This document shows, in pieces, positions 1 to 5,818 of a DNA stretch of 6,513 nt; position 1 is the first letter of the stretch; each line of letters opens with the position of its first letter. The position numbers were made by a program, and so were the translations under genes. Source of the stretch: Bacteroidales bacterium (lineage in GTDB: Bacteria > Bacteroidota > Bacteroidia > Bacteroidales > JALTDM01). The stretch spans positions 1 to 6,513 of the forward strand of contig JALTEO010000301.1 of NCBI GenBank assembly GCA_027073875.1. The letters run 5' to 3'. The notes under the pieces are model-generated. The model made no database searches and was not told the DNA's origin. It was given only the letters and a program-made list of their open reading frames with translations.

Positions 1-313
1 ATACTTTGCCAATCACCCCATTAATTCCAATTTCTTTGAAAATTTTCAAGTCATAGGATTCTATGATATTGGATCGGCGTGGAGTGGAAAATCACCTGAG
101 GATCATGCCAATAGTTACAATACAAATATCTTTATTAACGGTCCGGTAACCGTTATCATTAATAAAGACAGAGCACCTTATGTAATGGGCTATGGCTTTG
201 GTGTCCGCAGTAAGATTTTGGGCTATTTTGTACGGTTCGATTGGGCATGGGGAATTGATGGTGATGTAAGATTACCTAAAGTCCTTTATTTGTCATTAAG
301 CTTAGATTTTTAA
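1..313 (+). CDS. C-terminal fragment of an outer-membrane beta-barrel protein (BamA/TolB-like surface antigen family)
   Basis: This is the last 103 codons of a gene that starts left of the window; the frame begins at base 2 and ends with TAA at 311-313. The visible protein alternates polar and hydrophobic/aromatic residues as amphipathic beta strands do. It contains 'FYDIGSAWSG', then 'YVMGYGFGVRSKILGYFVRF', then 'DWAWGIDG', and closes with 'YLSLSLDF'. A terminal Phe preceded by alternating hydrophobic residues is the classic outer-membrane beta-signal recognised by the BAM complex. From memory, the 'DIGSAW', 'GYGFGVR' and 'DWAWG' strands resemble the C-terminal barrel of large Bacteroidota proteins often annotated as 'translocation protein TolB' or as BamA/Omp85-like surface antigens. 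The N-terminal part (POTRA or WD40-like repeats) that would decide between these is outside the window. Outer-membrane location is well supported; the exact family is inferred. Confidence 0.65.
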   Translation, partial: YFANHPINSNFFENFQVIGFYDIGSAWSGKSPEDHANSYNTNIFINGPVTVIINKDRAPYVMGYGFGVRSKILGYFVRFDWAWGIDGDVRLPKVLYLSLSLDF

Positions 314-353
314 AAAAAAATACGAAAAAGTGCTTTTATCCAAATAATTAGTT

Positions 354-361
354 TACTTTTG
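354..361 (+). promoter_or_regulatory. Bacteroidota-type -7 promoter element for the RRM gene
   Basis: TACTTTTG is an exact match to the TAnnTTTG -7 element used by the Bacteroidota primary sigma factor. It lies 27 nt before the ATG at 389, so transcription would start near 367 and leave a leader of about 20 nt. I see no clear TTG -33 element 17-23 bp upstream, only a TTTT at 334-337. Confidence 0.6.
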
Positions 362-388
362 TGTTTTTAATTACTTAATATTTTTTTT

Positions 389-637
389 ATGAACATTTAT
401 GTTGGCAATCTTTCCTACAGATTACAGGAAAAAGATTTGCAGGAAATTTTCGCTGAATACGGAGAAGTTACTTCCGTAAAAATTATCACTGACAAATTTA
501 CCAGAAGAAGTAAAGGTTTTGGATTTGTTGAAATGTCTGACGATGCAGCTGCTACAAAAGCTATTGGCGAATTAGATGGTGCCGAAGTTGAAGGCAGAAA
601 CATCAAAGTTAACCAAGCAAGACAAAGAGAAGAATAA
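389..637 (+). CDS. Small single-RRM RNA-binding protein
   Basis: The 82-residue protein consists of essentially one RNA recognition motif. RNP2 is 'IYVGNL' (3-8) and RNP1 is 'KGFGFVEM' (42-49), with aromatic RNA-stacking residues at Tyr4, Phe44 and Phe46. The last RNP1 position is Met rather than Phe/Tyr, as is common in bacterial members. The rest fits the RRM fold: helix 1 around 14-24 ('KDLQEIFAEYG'), helix 2 around 52-62, and the last strand at about 69-77 ('GRNIKVNQA'). There is only a short charged tail and no Gly-rich extension. Related proteins occur in cyanobacteria and in Bacteroides (the Rbp proteins), where they bind single-stranded RNA; Bacteroides lack Hfq, so such proteins are candidate general RNA binders. 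The gene is monocistronic, with its own promoter at 354-361 and terminator at 681-713. There is no Shine-Dalgarno; eight T residues (381-388) directly abut the ATG. The target RNAs are unknown. Confidence 0.93.
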   Translation: MNIYVGNLSYRLQEKDLQEIFAEYGEVTSVKIITDKFTRRSKGFGFVEMSDDAAATKAIGELDGAEVEGRNIKVNQARQREE

Positions 638-680
638 GATAGCTCGTCTTTTTATTTTTTACTAAACAAATTTTCGTGAT

Positions 681-713
681 AATCGTCCCACTAAAAGTGG
701 GACGATTTTTTTT
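681..713 (+). terminator. Strong intrinsic terminator of the RRM gene
   Basis: The perfect inverted repeat AATCGTCCCACT (681-692) and AGTGGGACGATT (696-707) forms a 12-bp stem with a 3-nt AAA loop, and a T run (706-713) follows directly. It lies 43 nt after the RRM stop codon. The opposite flank has no T run when read on the minus strand, so it appears to work mainly on the + strand. Confidence 0.92.
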
Positions 714-762
714 ATAATAATCAGAATCCAATATGACCCTTGAATATATTGAGACCTTTTAT

Positions 763-808
763 ACTGGTTCTTAACAGGTTTGAAAATGCAAAGCTTCTTA
801 GAACCAGT
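763..808. repeat. 9-bp inverted repeat with a 28-nt loop
   Basis: ACTGGTTCT (763-771) is perfectly complementary to AGAACCAGT (800-808). No T run follows on either strand, so it does not look like an intrinsic terminator. It sits in the spacer 714-938 between the RRM terminator and the 3' end of fabG. Its function is unknown, and it could be the eroded end pair of a small palindromic element. Confidence 0.45.
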
Positions 809-834
809 TACGATAAATAATTATTGTTTAATGT

Positions 835-864
835 ATTGAGATTTTTCGCAATGATCAGAATGAC
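835..864. repeat. Degenerate dispersed repeat, copy 1 (GAGATT...AGAATGAC type)
   Basis: A 30-nt unit begins ATTGAGATTT and ends CAGAATGAC. It aligns without gaps to the unit at 1849-1878 with 23 of 30 identical bases. From memory it resembles a widespread intergenic repeat in Bacteroidota and other phyla built as GAGATTCTTCGC...CAGAATGACA. This copy has lost part of its central palindrome. It is non-coding and lies 75 nt beyond the 3' end of fabG. Confidence 0.5.
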
Positions 865-938
865 AGGTTATTTTGGATTTTGCAAAAGTATCAGAAAAAG
901 AAACTTTTTATATTAATTATCTTGATAACGCTTTGTTA

Positions 939-1685
939 TTAGGTTTGCATAGCACCGCAAATATTGATTACTTGTCCGCTGACATATGATGACAAGTCAG
1001 AAGCCAAGAACAAAATAACTTTAGCTACTTCTTCGGGTGTGCCACCGCGTCGTAGTGGGATTTTTTCGTACCAACCCTCTTTAACTTCATCGGGTAACTG
1101 ATCGGTCATAGCAGTCATAATAAAGCCCGGAGCTACAGCATTGCAGCGAATATTGCGTGAACCTAATTCTTTAGCAATGGATTTGGTAAATCCAATCATA
1201 CCTGCTTTGGAGGCAGAGTAGTTGGCTTGTCCTGCATTGCCACCAACGCCTACTACTGAGCTGACATTGATGATGGAACCTTCGCGTTGTTTCATCATAG
1301 GGCGTGAGGCGGCTTTAGTCATATTAAATGCAGATTTTAGGTTGACTTTCAGTACTAAATCCCATTGGTCTTCAGTCATTCGCATCAATAAATTATCGCG
1401 GGTAATTCCTGCATTATTGACTAATACATGAACTGCTCCGAAATCTTTTATAATAGTATCAATTAGCGTTTGTGATTGTTCAAAATTACTGGCATCCGAC
1501 ACATATCCCTTGGCTTTGATGCCTATATCGTTTAATTCTTTTTCTGTTGATTTAAAGTTATCATCCTCTACAATATCGGTAAATGCAATATTTGCACCTT
1601 CTTTTGCCAATTCAAGAGCAATGGCTTTGCCAATACCACGGGCAGCACCCGTTACAATAGCCGTTTTGTTGTTTAAAAGTCCCAT
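939..1685 (-). CDS. fabG: 3-oxoacyl-[acyl-carrier-protein] reductase
   Basis: This 248-residue classical short-chain dehydrogenase/reductase has the usual FabG length. It would carry out the NADPH-dependent reduction of 3-oxoacyl-ACP to 3-hydroxyacyl-ACP in type II fatty acid elongation in the cytoplasm. The cofactor motif TGxxxGIG is at 12-19, the NNAG motif at 90-93, and the catalytic tetrad is Asn115, Ser143, Tyr156 and Lys160 (YSASK). Arg134 and Arg177 fall at the positions equivalent to E. coli Arg129 and Arg172, which dock ACP; this supports FabG over an unrelated SDR. The 'VAPGFIMTAM' segment (184-193) is typical of FabG. The C-terminus reads 'VINICGAMQT', with Ala where most relatives have a second Gly, which is a mild variation. 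The start fits: Met-Gly-Leu-Leu precedes the first beta strand. The gene stands alone, with a -7 element at 1708-1715, and is not clustered here with other fab genes or acpP. Confidence 0.93.
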   Translation of the reverse strand: MGLLNNKTAIVTGAARGIGKAIALELAKEGANIAFTDIVEDDNFKSTEKELNDIGIKAKGYVSDASNFEQSQTLIDTIIKDFGAVHVLVNNAGITRDNLLMRMTEDQWDLVLKVNLKSAFNMTKAASRPMMKQREGSIINVSSVVGVGGNAGQANYSASKAGMIGFTKSIAKELGSRNIRCNAVAPGFIMTAMTDQLPDEVKEGWYEKIPLRRGGTPEEVAKVILFLASDLSSYVSGQVINICGAMQT

Positions 1686-1707
1686 AATTATTTGATTTTA
1701 TTTTTTG

Positions 1708-1715
1708 CAAAAATA
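1708..1715 (-). promoter_or_regulatory. Bacteroidota-type -7 promoter element for fabG
   Basis: Read on the minus strand this is TATTTTTG, an exact TAnnTTTG match, 22 nt upstream of the fabG ATG. That would give a leader of about 15 nt. No TTG -33 element is seen at 17-23 bp upstream; a GTTTCAC stretch (minus strand, 1737-1743) is in about the right place but is a poor match. Confidence 0.5.
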
Positions 1716-1810
1716 TAAATTATACCAATAATTGAAGTGAAACGACCTATAATTTTGGTGTCAGTTGCTATTTTTGTTCATGTAATAGGATTCAGAAAGA
1801 GAAAAGTGAT

Positions 1811-1842
1811 CATTATTGAGAGCCGTAGGCGTGACAATCTGT
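1811..1842. repeat. Degenerate dispersed repeat (CATTGCGAG...GCAATCTG type)
   Basis: The segment begins CATTATTGAGAGCCGTAG and ends GTGACAATCTGT. From memory it resembles a common bacterial intergenic repeat of the form CATTGCGAGGAGCG...GGCAATCTG, here diverged and shortened. It stands 6 nt from the next repeat at 1849-1878. Assignment rests on recollection of the family, as there is no second copy in the window. Confidence 0.35.
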
Positions 1843-1848
1843 TCTTTT

Positions 1849-1878
1849 ATTGAGATTTCTCACTTTGTTCGAAATGAC
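1849..1878. repeat. Degenerate dispersed repeat, copy 2 (GAGATTTCTC...GAAATGAC type)
   Basis: A 30-nt unit begins ATTGAGATTTCTC and ends TTCGAAATGAC. It is 23/30 identical, ungapped, to 835-864. It retains more of the internal palindrome than copy 1 (GAGATTTCTC is itself self-complementary except for its centre, and TTCGAA is a palindrome). It lies 164 nt upstream of the fabG start. Confidence 0.55.
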
Positions 1879-1941
1879 GAAAAAATTGAAAGAGATTATT
1901 CCATGCTACTGCACCTGTTTATCCCTTTTGGATAATTTCTC

Positions 1942-1989
1942 ATTCGTAATTGGTAATTAACAACTCTAGACATATTCGTAAAATTAACA
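1942..1989. repeat. AT-rich 7-bp repeat units
   Basis: Three adjacent heptamers read ATTCGTA, ATTGGTA and ATTAACA (1942-1962). After a short interruption ATTCGTA recurs at 1974-1980 and ATTAACA at 1983-1989. A similar pair, ATTCATG and ATTGATA, appears at 2044-2057. The shared 7-nt unit length suggests an eroded tandem repeat and not chance AT-richness. Confidence 0.45.
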
Positions 1990-2007
1990 ATTTAGTTCAC
2001 ACAGCTT

Positions 2008-2042
2008 ACTGCGGACTGCAGACTGTTTACTGTGGACTGCAT
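2008..2042. repeat. Tandem heptamer array ACTGnnn x5
   Basis: Five consecutive 7-nt units, each starting ACTG, run without gaps: ACTGCGG, ACTGCAG, ACTGTTT, ACTGTGG and ACTGCAT. The array ends 18 nt before the last base of uvrA, in non-coding DNA. From memory, similar ACTGCGG/ACTGCCG heptamer strings recur between genes in many Bacteroidota genomes. The function is unknown. Confidence 0.75.
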
Positions 2043-2060
2043 AATTCATGATTGATAATG

Positions 2061-4871
2061 CTAGGTTTTTTTGTTTTTCAAAAATCCGTTTAGATATTTC
2101 CCTGTGTAAGAATCTTTAGATTTTACAATATCTTCCGGTGTGCCTTGGGCTACAATTTTTCCGCCGGCATCGCCGCCTTCCGGTCCAAGGTCTATCAACC
2201 AATCGGCGTGAGCAATGACTTCCGGATTATGTTCAATGACCATTACGGTATTGCCGCGTGCCAACAGGTTTTCAAATGCTGTCAGAAGTTTATTGATGTC
2301 GTGAAAATGTAATCCCGTTGTGGGTTCATCAAACAGGAAAATGGTATGGTCATTATTTTCGCGGCTAAGGAAAAATGCCAATTTGATGCGTTGCGACTCA
2401 CCGCCGCTGAGTGTCGCTGACGATTGCCCGATATGTAAGTAATCCAGTCCTACAAGTTCCAGATATCGTAGTTTTTTGACAATATTTTGTGCTGTTTTAT
2501 TTTCTTTATCTTCACCAAAAAAGATAATGGCTTCGGCAATGGTCATTTCTAAAATGTCAGAGATATTCTTTCCGCGATAAGTAACTTCCAGAATTTCATC
2601 TTTGAAGCGTTTTCCTTCGCAAGTGTCACATACAAGATACACATCAGCCATAAACTGCATATCTACTTTGATAACGCCTTCACCCTTACAAGTTTCGCAC
2701 CTACCGCCTTCTACATTAAACGAAAAATGAGCAGGTTTCAGACCGTTGAAGCGGGCTTTTTTTTGTGATGCAAACAGCAAACGAATATCGTCCCACGCTT
2801 TAATATAAGTTGCCGGATTGGAACGACTTGATTTTCCGATGGGCTTTTGATCCACATATTCTACTTGTTTAATAAGGTGCAGGTCGCCTGTCAACTTTTT
2901 GTATTTGCCGGTGTCGGGCACAGGATTACCAAAATATTTCATCATTCCGGCATAAAACACATTATTTAGTAAAGTGCTTTTCCCCGAGCCACTTACACCC
3001 GTAATGACAGTCAGGATATTGAGTGGGAATTTTACGGTTTTGTCAGCCAATTTCAGATTATGTTCTTCGGCACCGATTACGGCAATATAATTATTCCACT
3101 GGCGGCGGGTTTCAGGGATAGGGATTTGCATTTTGCCCGACAGATATTTTCCGGTTAATGTATCTGCCTTTAACAAATCTTTTTGTTTGCCTGCAAAAAT
3201 AACTTCGCCACCGAATTGCCCGGCGTATGGTCCCATATCTACCACAAAATCGGCACTACGGATAATTTCTTCGTCGTGTTCTACCACAACAACCGTATTG
3301 CCTAAATCCCGCAAATTTTTCAAAACATTAATAAGTCGTTGATTATCGCGTAAATGCAGACCAATGCTGGGCTCGTCCAAAATGTAAAGCGACCCTACGA
3401 GTGAGCTGCCGATGGAATTTGCCAAACGGATGCGTTGGGCTTCACCTCCCGACAAGGTGTTGGTTAAACGGTTTAGTGTGAGGTAATCAAGTCCTACATC
3501 TAATAATATTTTCAGGCGATTTGTAATCTCAAGAATAATTTTATTGCTGATTTCTTTTTCTGTCTTACTCAATTTCAGGTGCGTAATAAAATCGTAAAGC
3601 GTTTTCAATTCAATATTTAATAATTCTTGAATGGCTTTATTGTTTATCTTGACATAGCCGGCTTCTTTGCGTAACCGGGTACCGCCACATTCGGGGCAAA
3701 TGGTTTTGGCTCTGAACCGTGACAACATTACGCGGTATTGAATCTTGTATTTGTTTTCTTCCAGCATCTTAAAAAAATCATTTAAGCCGTGGAAGTATTT
3801 ATTGCCCGTCCAAAGTAATTTATATTGTTTTTTCGTAAGGTCTTTTATGGGGCGGTGAATGGGAAAATTGAATTTTGAAGCATTATTAATCAGTTGGTCT
3901 TTAAATTCCTGCATCGTATTGCCACGCCACGGAGCTATGGCATCTTCAAAAACACTTAGGTTCTTTGACGGAAAAATCAGCTCCTCATCAAAACCCATCA
4001 CTTTGCCGTATCCCTCGCATACAGGACAAGCACCAAGGGGATTATTATAGCTGAAAAAATGAAATGACGGTTCTTGAAACTGAATGCCGTCTAACTCAAA
4101 TTTGTTGGAGAATTGTTTTTCGTTCCATTTATTCTTTGTGAGATATTTTAATTTGCAGATGCTGTTGCCTATGGCGAAAGCTGTCTCCAGTGAATCGGTC
4201 AGGCGGGAAATCAATTCGTCGTTGTTGCGATAAACCAAACGGTCGATTAACAGATTAACTTTTTTAAAATTATTGCATTTGGTTTGTTCGTCCAATATGT
4301 CGGAAATATTCAAAAGTTTGCTGTCGTATTCAATTCGCGACAATCCTTTTTGTCCGAATATTTCTAATTGTGTGCGGAAATCTTTTTCGTTTTTACTTCC
4401 GATGGGCACTAACACAAATAATTTAGTTTCTTCCGGTAGTTTTTCGATGAATCGGATAATATCTTGAATATCATCTTTTTTTACTTCCTTGTTGGAGATA
4501 GGGGAGTATGTCTTGCCGATTTTGGTATAGAGCAATCGCAGATAATCGTAAATTTCCGTGATAGTGCCGACGGTAGAACGGGCATTTCCAGAAATAATTT
4601 TTTGTTCAATAGCAATGGCAGGAGGAATTCCCGTAATATTTTCCACCTTTGGTTTTTTTAGTTTTCCGAGAAACTGACGGGCATAAGCCGAGAGACTTTC
4701 CACATAGCGGCGTTGTCCTTCAGCAAATAAAGTATCGAACACCAAAGTAGATTTTCCGGAGCCGGATACACCCGTTACCACCGTAAATTGATTCCGCGGC
4801 AACGAAATAGAGATATTTTTCAAATTATGTTCTTGAGCATTTTTTATAGTGATTTCTGGCATTTTTATCAT
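2061..4871 (-). CDS. uvrA: UvrABC excinuclease subunit A (DNA damage recognition ATPase)
   Basis: The gene encodes 936 residues, normal for UvrA, which scans DNA as a dimer, loads UvrB at lesions and starts nucleotide excision repair. Both ABC ATPase modules are intact. Module 1 has Walker A GVSGSGKST (34-42), signature LSGGEAQR (473-480), Walker B LYILDEP (495-501) and His532. Module 2 has Walker A GVSGSGKST (625-633), signature LSGGESQR (821-828), Walker B FLFDEP (845-850) and His881. Zinc modules are Cys282/285 with Cys392/395, and Cys725/728 with Cys748/751. The segment around 130-255, including 'VLVPIGSKNEKDFRTQLE' (153-170), sits where the UvrB-binding domain belongs but diverges from the usual KGE-type motif, and 'YSPISNKEV' (122-130) replaces the common CPxCG-like turn. 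This resembles the second UvrA type that many Bacteroidota carry. The start could also be Met4 (4862). It is divergent from the sigma gene; no minus-strand promoter is obvious. Confidence 0.96.
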   Translation of the reverse strand: MIKMPEITIKNAQEHNLKNISISLPRNQFTVVTGVSGSGKSTLVFDTLFAEGQRRYVESLSAYARQFLGKLKKPKVENITGIPPAIAIEQKIISGNARSTVGTITEIYDYLRLLYTKIGKTYSPISNKEVKKDDIQDIIRFIEKLPEETKLFVLVPIGSKNEKDFRTQLEIFGQKGLSRIEYDSKLLNISDILDEQTKCNNFKKVNLLIDRLVYRNNDELISRLTDSLETAFAIGNSICKLKYLTKNKWNEKQFSNKFELDGIQFQEPSFHFFSYNNPLGACPVCEGYGKVMGFDEELIFPSKNLSVFEDAIAPWRGNTMQEFKDQLINNASKFNFPIHRPIKDLTKKQYKLLWTGNKYFHGLNDFFKMLEENKYKIQYRVMLSRFRAKTICPECGGTRLRKEAGYVKINNKAIQELLNIELKTLYDFITHLKLSKTEKEISNKIILEITNRLKILLDVGLDYLTLNRLTNTLSGGEAQRIRLANSIGSSLVGSLYILDEPSIGLHLRDNQRLINVLKNLRDLGNTVVVVEHDEEIIRSADFVVDMGPYAGQFGGEVIFAGKQKDLLKADTLTGKYLSGKMQIPIPETRRQWNNYIAVIGAEEHNLKLADKTVKFPLNILTVITGVSGSGKSTLLNNVFYAGMMKYFGNPVPDTGKYKKLTGDLHLIKQVEYVDQKPIGKSSRSNPATYIKAWDDIRLLFASQKKARFNGLKPAHFSFNVEGGRCETCKGEGVIKVDMQFMADVYLVCDTCEGKRFKDEILEVTYRGKNISDILEMTIAEAIIFFGEDKENKTAQNIVKKLRYLELVGLDYLHIGQSSATLSGGESQRIKLAFFLSRENNDHTIFLFDEPTTGLHFHDINKLLTAFENLLARGNTVMVIEHNPEVIAHADWLIDLGPEGGDAGGKIVAQGTPEDIVKSKDSYTGKYLNGFLKNKKT

Positions 4872-4902
4872 TTTGGTATGGTGGTTGTTTGAAAATTTTA
4901 AC

Positions 4903-4910
4903 TATTTTTG
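4903..4910 (+). promoter_or_regulatory. Candidate -7 promoter element for the ECF sigma gene
   Basis: TATTTTTG matches TAnnTTTG exactly, in the spacer between the divergent uvrA and sigma genes. A TTG at 4885-4887 lies 15 bp upstream, slightly closer than the usual -33 spacing. Use of this site would give a leader of about 105 nt, long for this phylum. In such AT-rich DNA a chance match is possible. Confidence 0.45.
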
Positions 4911-5010
4911 TAACAATTTTAAATTATTTGCGTTTAATAAGGCAAAAGAAACAAAAAAATTAAAAGGAGGACGCTTATCGAGTAAAAATCTACACCATTA
5001 CTAATAAAAT

Positions 5011-5017
5011 AAGGAGG
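5011..5017 (+). promoter_or_regulatory. Unusually strong Shine-Dalgarno of the sigma gene
   Basis: AAGGAGG, continued by TG, is a near-full complement of the 16S rRNA 3' end. It lies 4 nt before the ATG at 5022 and makes that ATG more likely than the GTG at 5019, which overlaps the motif's end. Other starts in the window have no such site. A second AAGGAGG at 4964-4970 has no start codon at usable distance. ACACC (4992-4996) can pair with GGTGT (5016-5020) and might mask the site. Confidence 0.75.
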
Positions 5018-5021
5018 TGTG

Positions 5022-5612
5022 ATGAATTATCAAAGTTTAAGTGACTTTGAACTTGTTAAGCAATTTCAGTCCGGTCAGCAAAAAGCATTTGAAATTATTT
5101 TGAATCGTTACAAGCAAAAAGTTTTTACCTATATTAATATTCAGGTAAAGAATAAAACGGTTGCTAACGATATTTTTCAGGATACTTTTTTGAAAGTTAT
5201 CAATTCACTGCGGGATAAGAAATACAATCACGAAGATAAATTATTAGCTTGGATTATCCGGATTGCTCACAATTTGGTAATTGACCATTTCAGAAAATTA
5301 AATAAGATGAATACTGTTTCTAACGAACAGGAAAATTTCGATTTATTTAATTTATCACGGTTCTCCGAATCTACTATTGAGCATAAAATTGACCTTTCGC
5401 AAATTCACAAAAATGTGAAAGATTTGATTCAATACCTGCCGAAAGAACAAAAGGAAGTTGTTATCCTGCGGCATTTTACCGGTATGAGCTTTAAGGAAAT
5501 TGCAGACCAAACAGGCGTAAGTATTAATACTGCTTTAGGTAGAATGCGTTATGCCCTGATTAACCTCCGTAAAATGATTGAGGAGAATCAGTTGGATATG
5601 TATTTGCAGTAG
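5022..5612 (+). CDS. ECF-type sigma-70 family RNA polymerase sigma factor
   Basis: The 196-residue protein has only sigma regions 2 and 4, the layout of ECF (group 4) sigma factors. Numbering from Met at 5022, region 2 spans about 20-94, with 'NDIFQDTFLKVINSL' (49-63) as the core RNA polymerase-binding helix and 'WIIRIAHNLVIDHFR' (77-91) as the -10 recognition helix. Region 4 spans about 134-186, with 'LPKEQKEVVILRHF' (139-152) followed by the helix-turn-helix 'FKEIADQTGVSINTALGRMR' (157-176). The roughly 40-residue linker is polar. No membrane segment or extra C-terminal domain is present. It would direct RNA polymerase to a special promoter set, but the regulon cannot be read here. No anti-sigma gene follows: the next 259 nt are non-coding and trkH then runs in the opposite direction. 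The start is the ATG set by the SD at 5011-5017; GTG at 5019 would add one residue. Confidence 0.93.
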   Translation: MNYQSLSDFELVKQFQSGQQKAFEIILNRYKQKVFTYINIQVKNKTVANDIFQDTFLKVINSLRDKKYNHEDKLLAWIIRIAHNLVIDHFRKLNKMNTVSNEQENFDLFNLSRFSESTIEHKIDLSQIHKNVKDLIQYLPKEQKEVVILRHFTGMSFKEIADQTGVSINTALGRMRYALINLRKMIEENQLDMYLQ

Positions 5613-5654
5613 CAGTTAGAATGGCCATTATTATCAAATATTAAAATTTATATC

Positions 5655-5687
5655 TTTGATTATAAAAACATATAATCCTTAAATTTG
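5655..5687 (+). promoter_or_regulatory. Orphan promoter-like sequence with both -33 and -7 elements
   Basis: TTTG (5655-5658) and TAAATTTG (5680-5687) match the -33 and -7 elements with a 21-bp gap, within the usual range. An overlapping TATCTTTG (5651-5658) is a second -7 match. A 7-bp hairpin, GATTATA (5658-5664) with TATAATC (5671-5677), overlaps the site. No solid gene lies downstream on this strand before the inverted repeat at 5819-5873. It may drive a short RNA or be chance in AT-rich DNA. Confidence 0.3.
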
Positions 5688-5818
5688 CAATAATATACAA
5701 GGAATTTAAAATAGTTTTTGCCCGTATTTATTATGCAATATATAGAATAAAAAAGACTACCAAATAATATTCTTTCAGTTTAACCAACAGATGATTTTGA
5801 AAAAACTGTTACACTTTA

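Larger units (their letters stand above)
1686..2060. other. Repeat-rich non-coding spacer between uvrA and fabG
   Basis: No convincing gene is present in these 375 nt on either strand. It lies downstream of uvrA and upstream of fabG, both on the minus strand. It holds, in order, the fabG promoter (1708-1715), a degenerate dispersed repeat (1811-1842), a second one (1849-1878), AT-rich 7-mers (1942-1989) and GC-richer 7-mers (2008-2042). No clear intrinsic terminator for uvrA was found. Confidence 0.7.

Noticed and set aside
636..660. T-rich stretch right after the RRM stop codon as a terminator
   Set aside because: Only a 4-bp stem can form before the T run; the 12-bp stem at 681-707 is far better.
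920..938. Short ATAAC/GTTAT hairpin after fabG as its terminator
   Set aside because: The stem is only 5-6 bp and no T run follows on the minus strand.
1750..1776. Two + strand TAnnTTTG matches (1750-1757 and 1769-1776)
   Set aside because: No + strand gene follows for over 3 kb and no properly spaced -33 element is visible; probably chance in AT-rich DNA.
1942..2057. Heptamer runs considered as a CRISPR array or an origin with DnaA boxes
   Set aside because: Units are 7 nt with no repeat-spacer structure, no cas genes are present, and the units do not match the DnaA box TTATCCACA.
3133..4661. Several + strand open frames of 60-70 codons inside uvrA
   Set aside because: They are antisense to a protein with all expected motifs, have no family resemblance and no promoter or start signals.
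4964..4970. First AAGGAGG as the ribosome binding site of a leader peptide
   Set aside because: No ATG, GTG or TTG lies at a usable distance downstream, so no upstream open frame can be supported.
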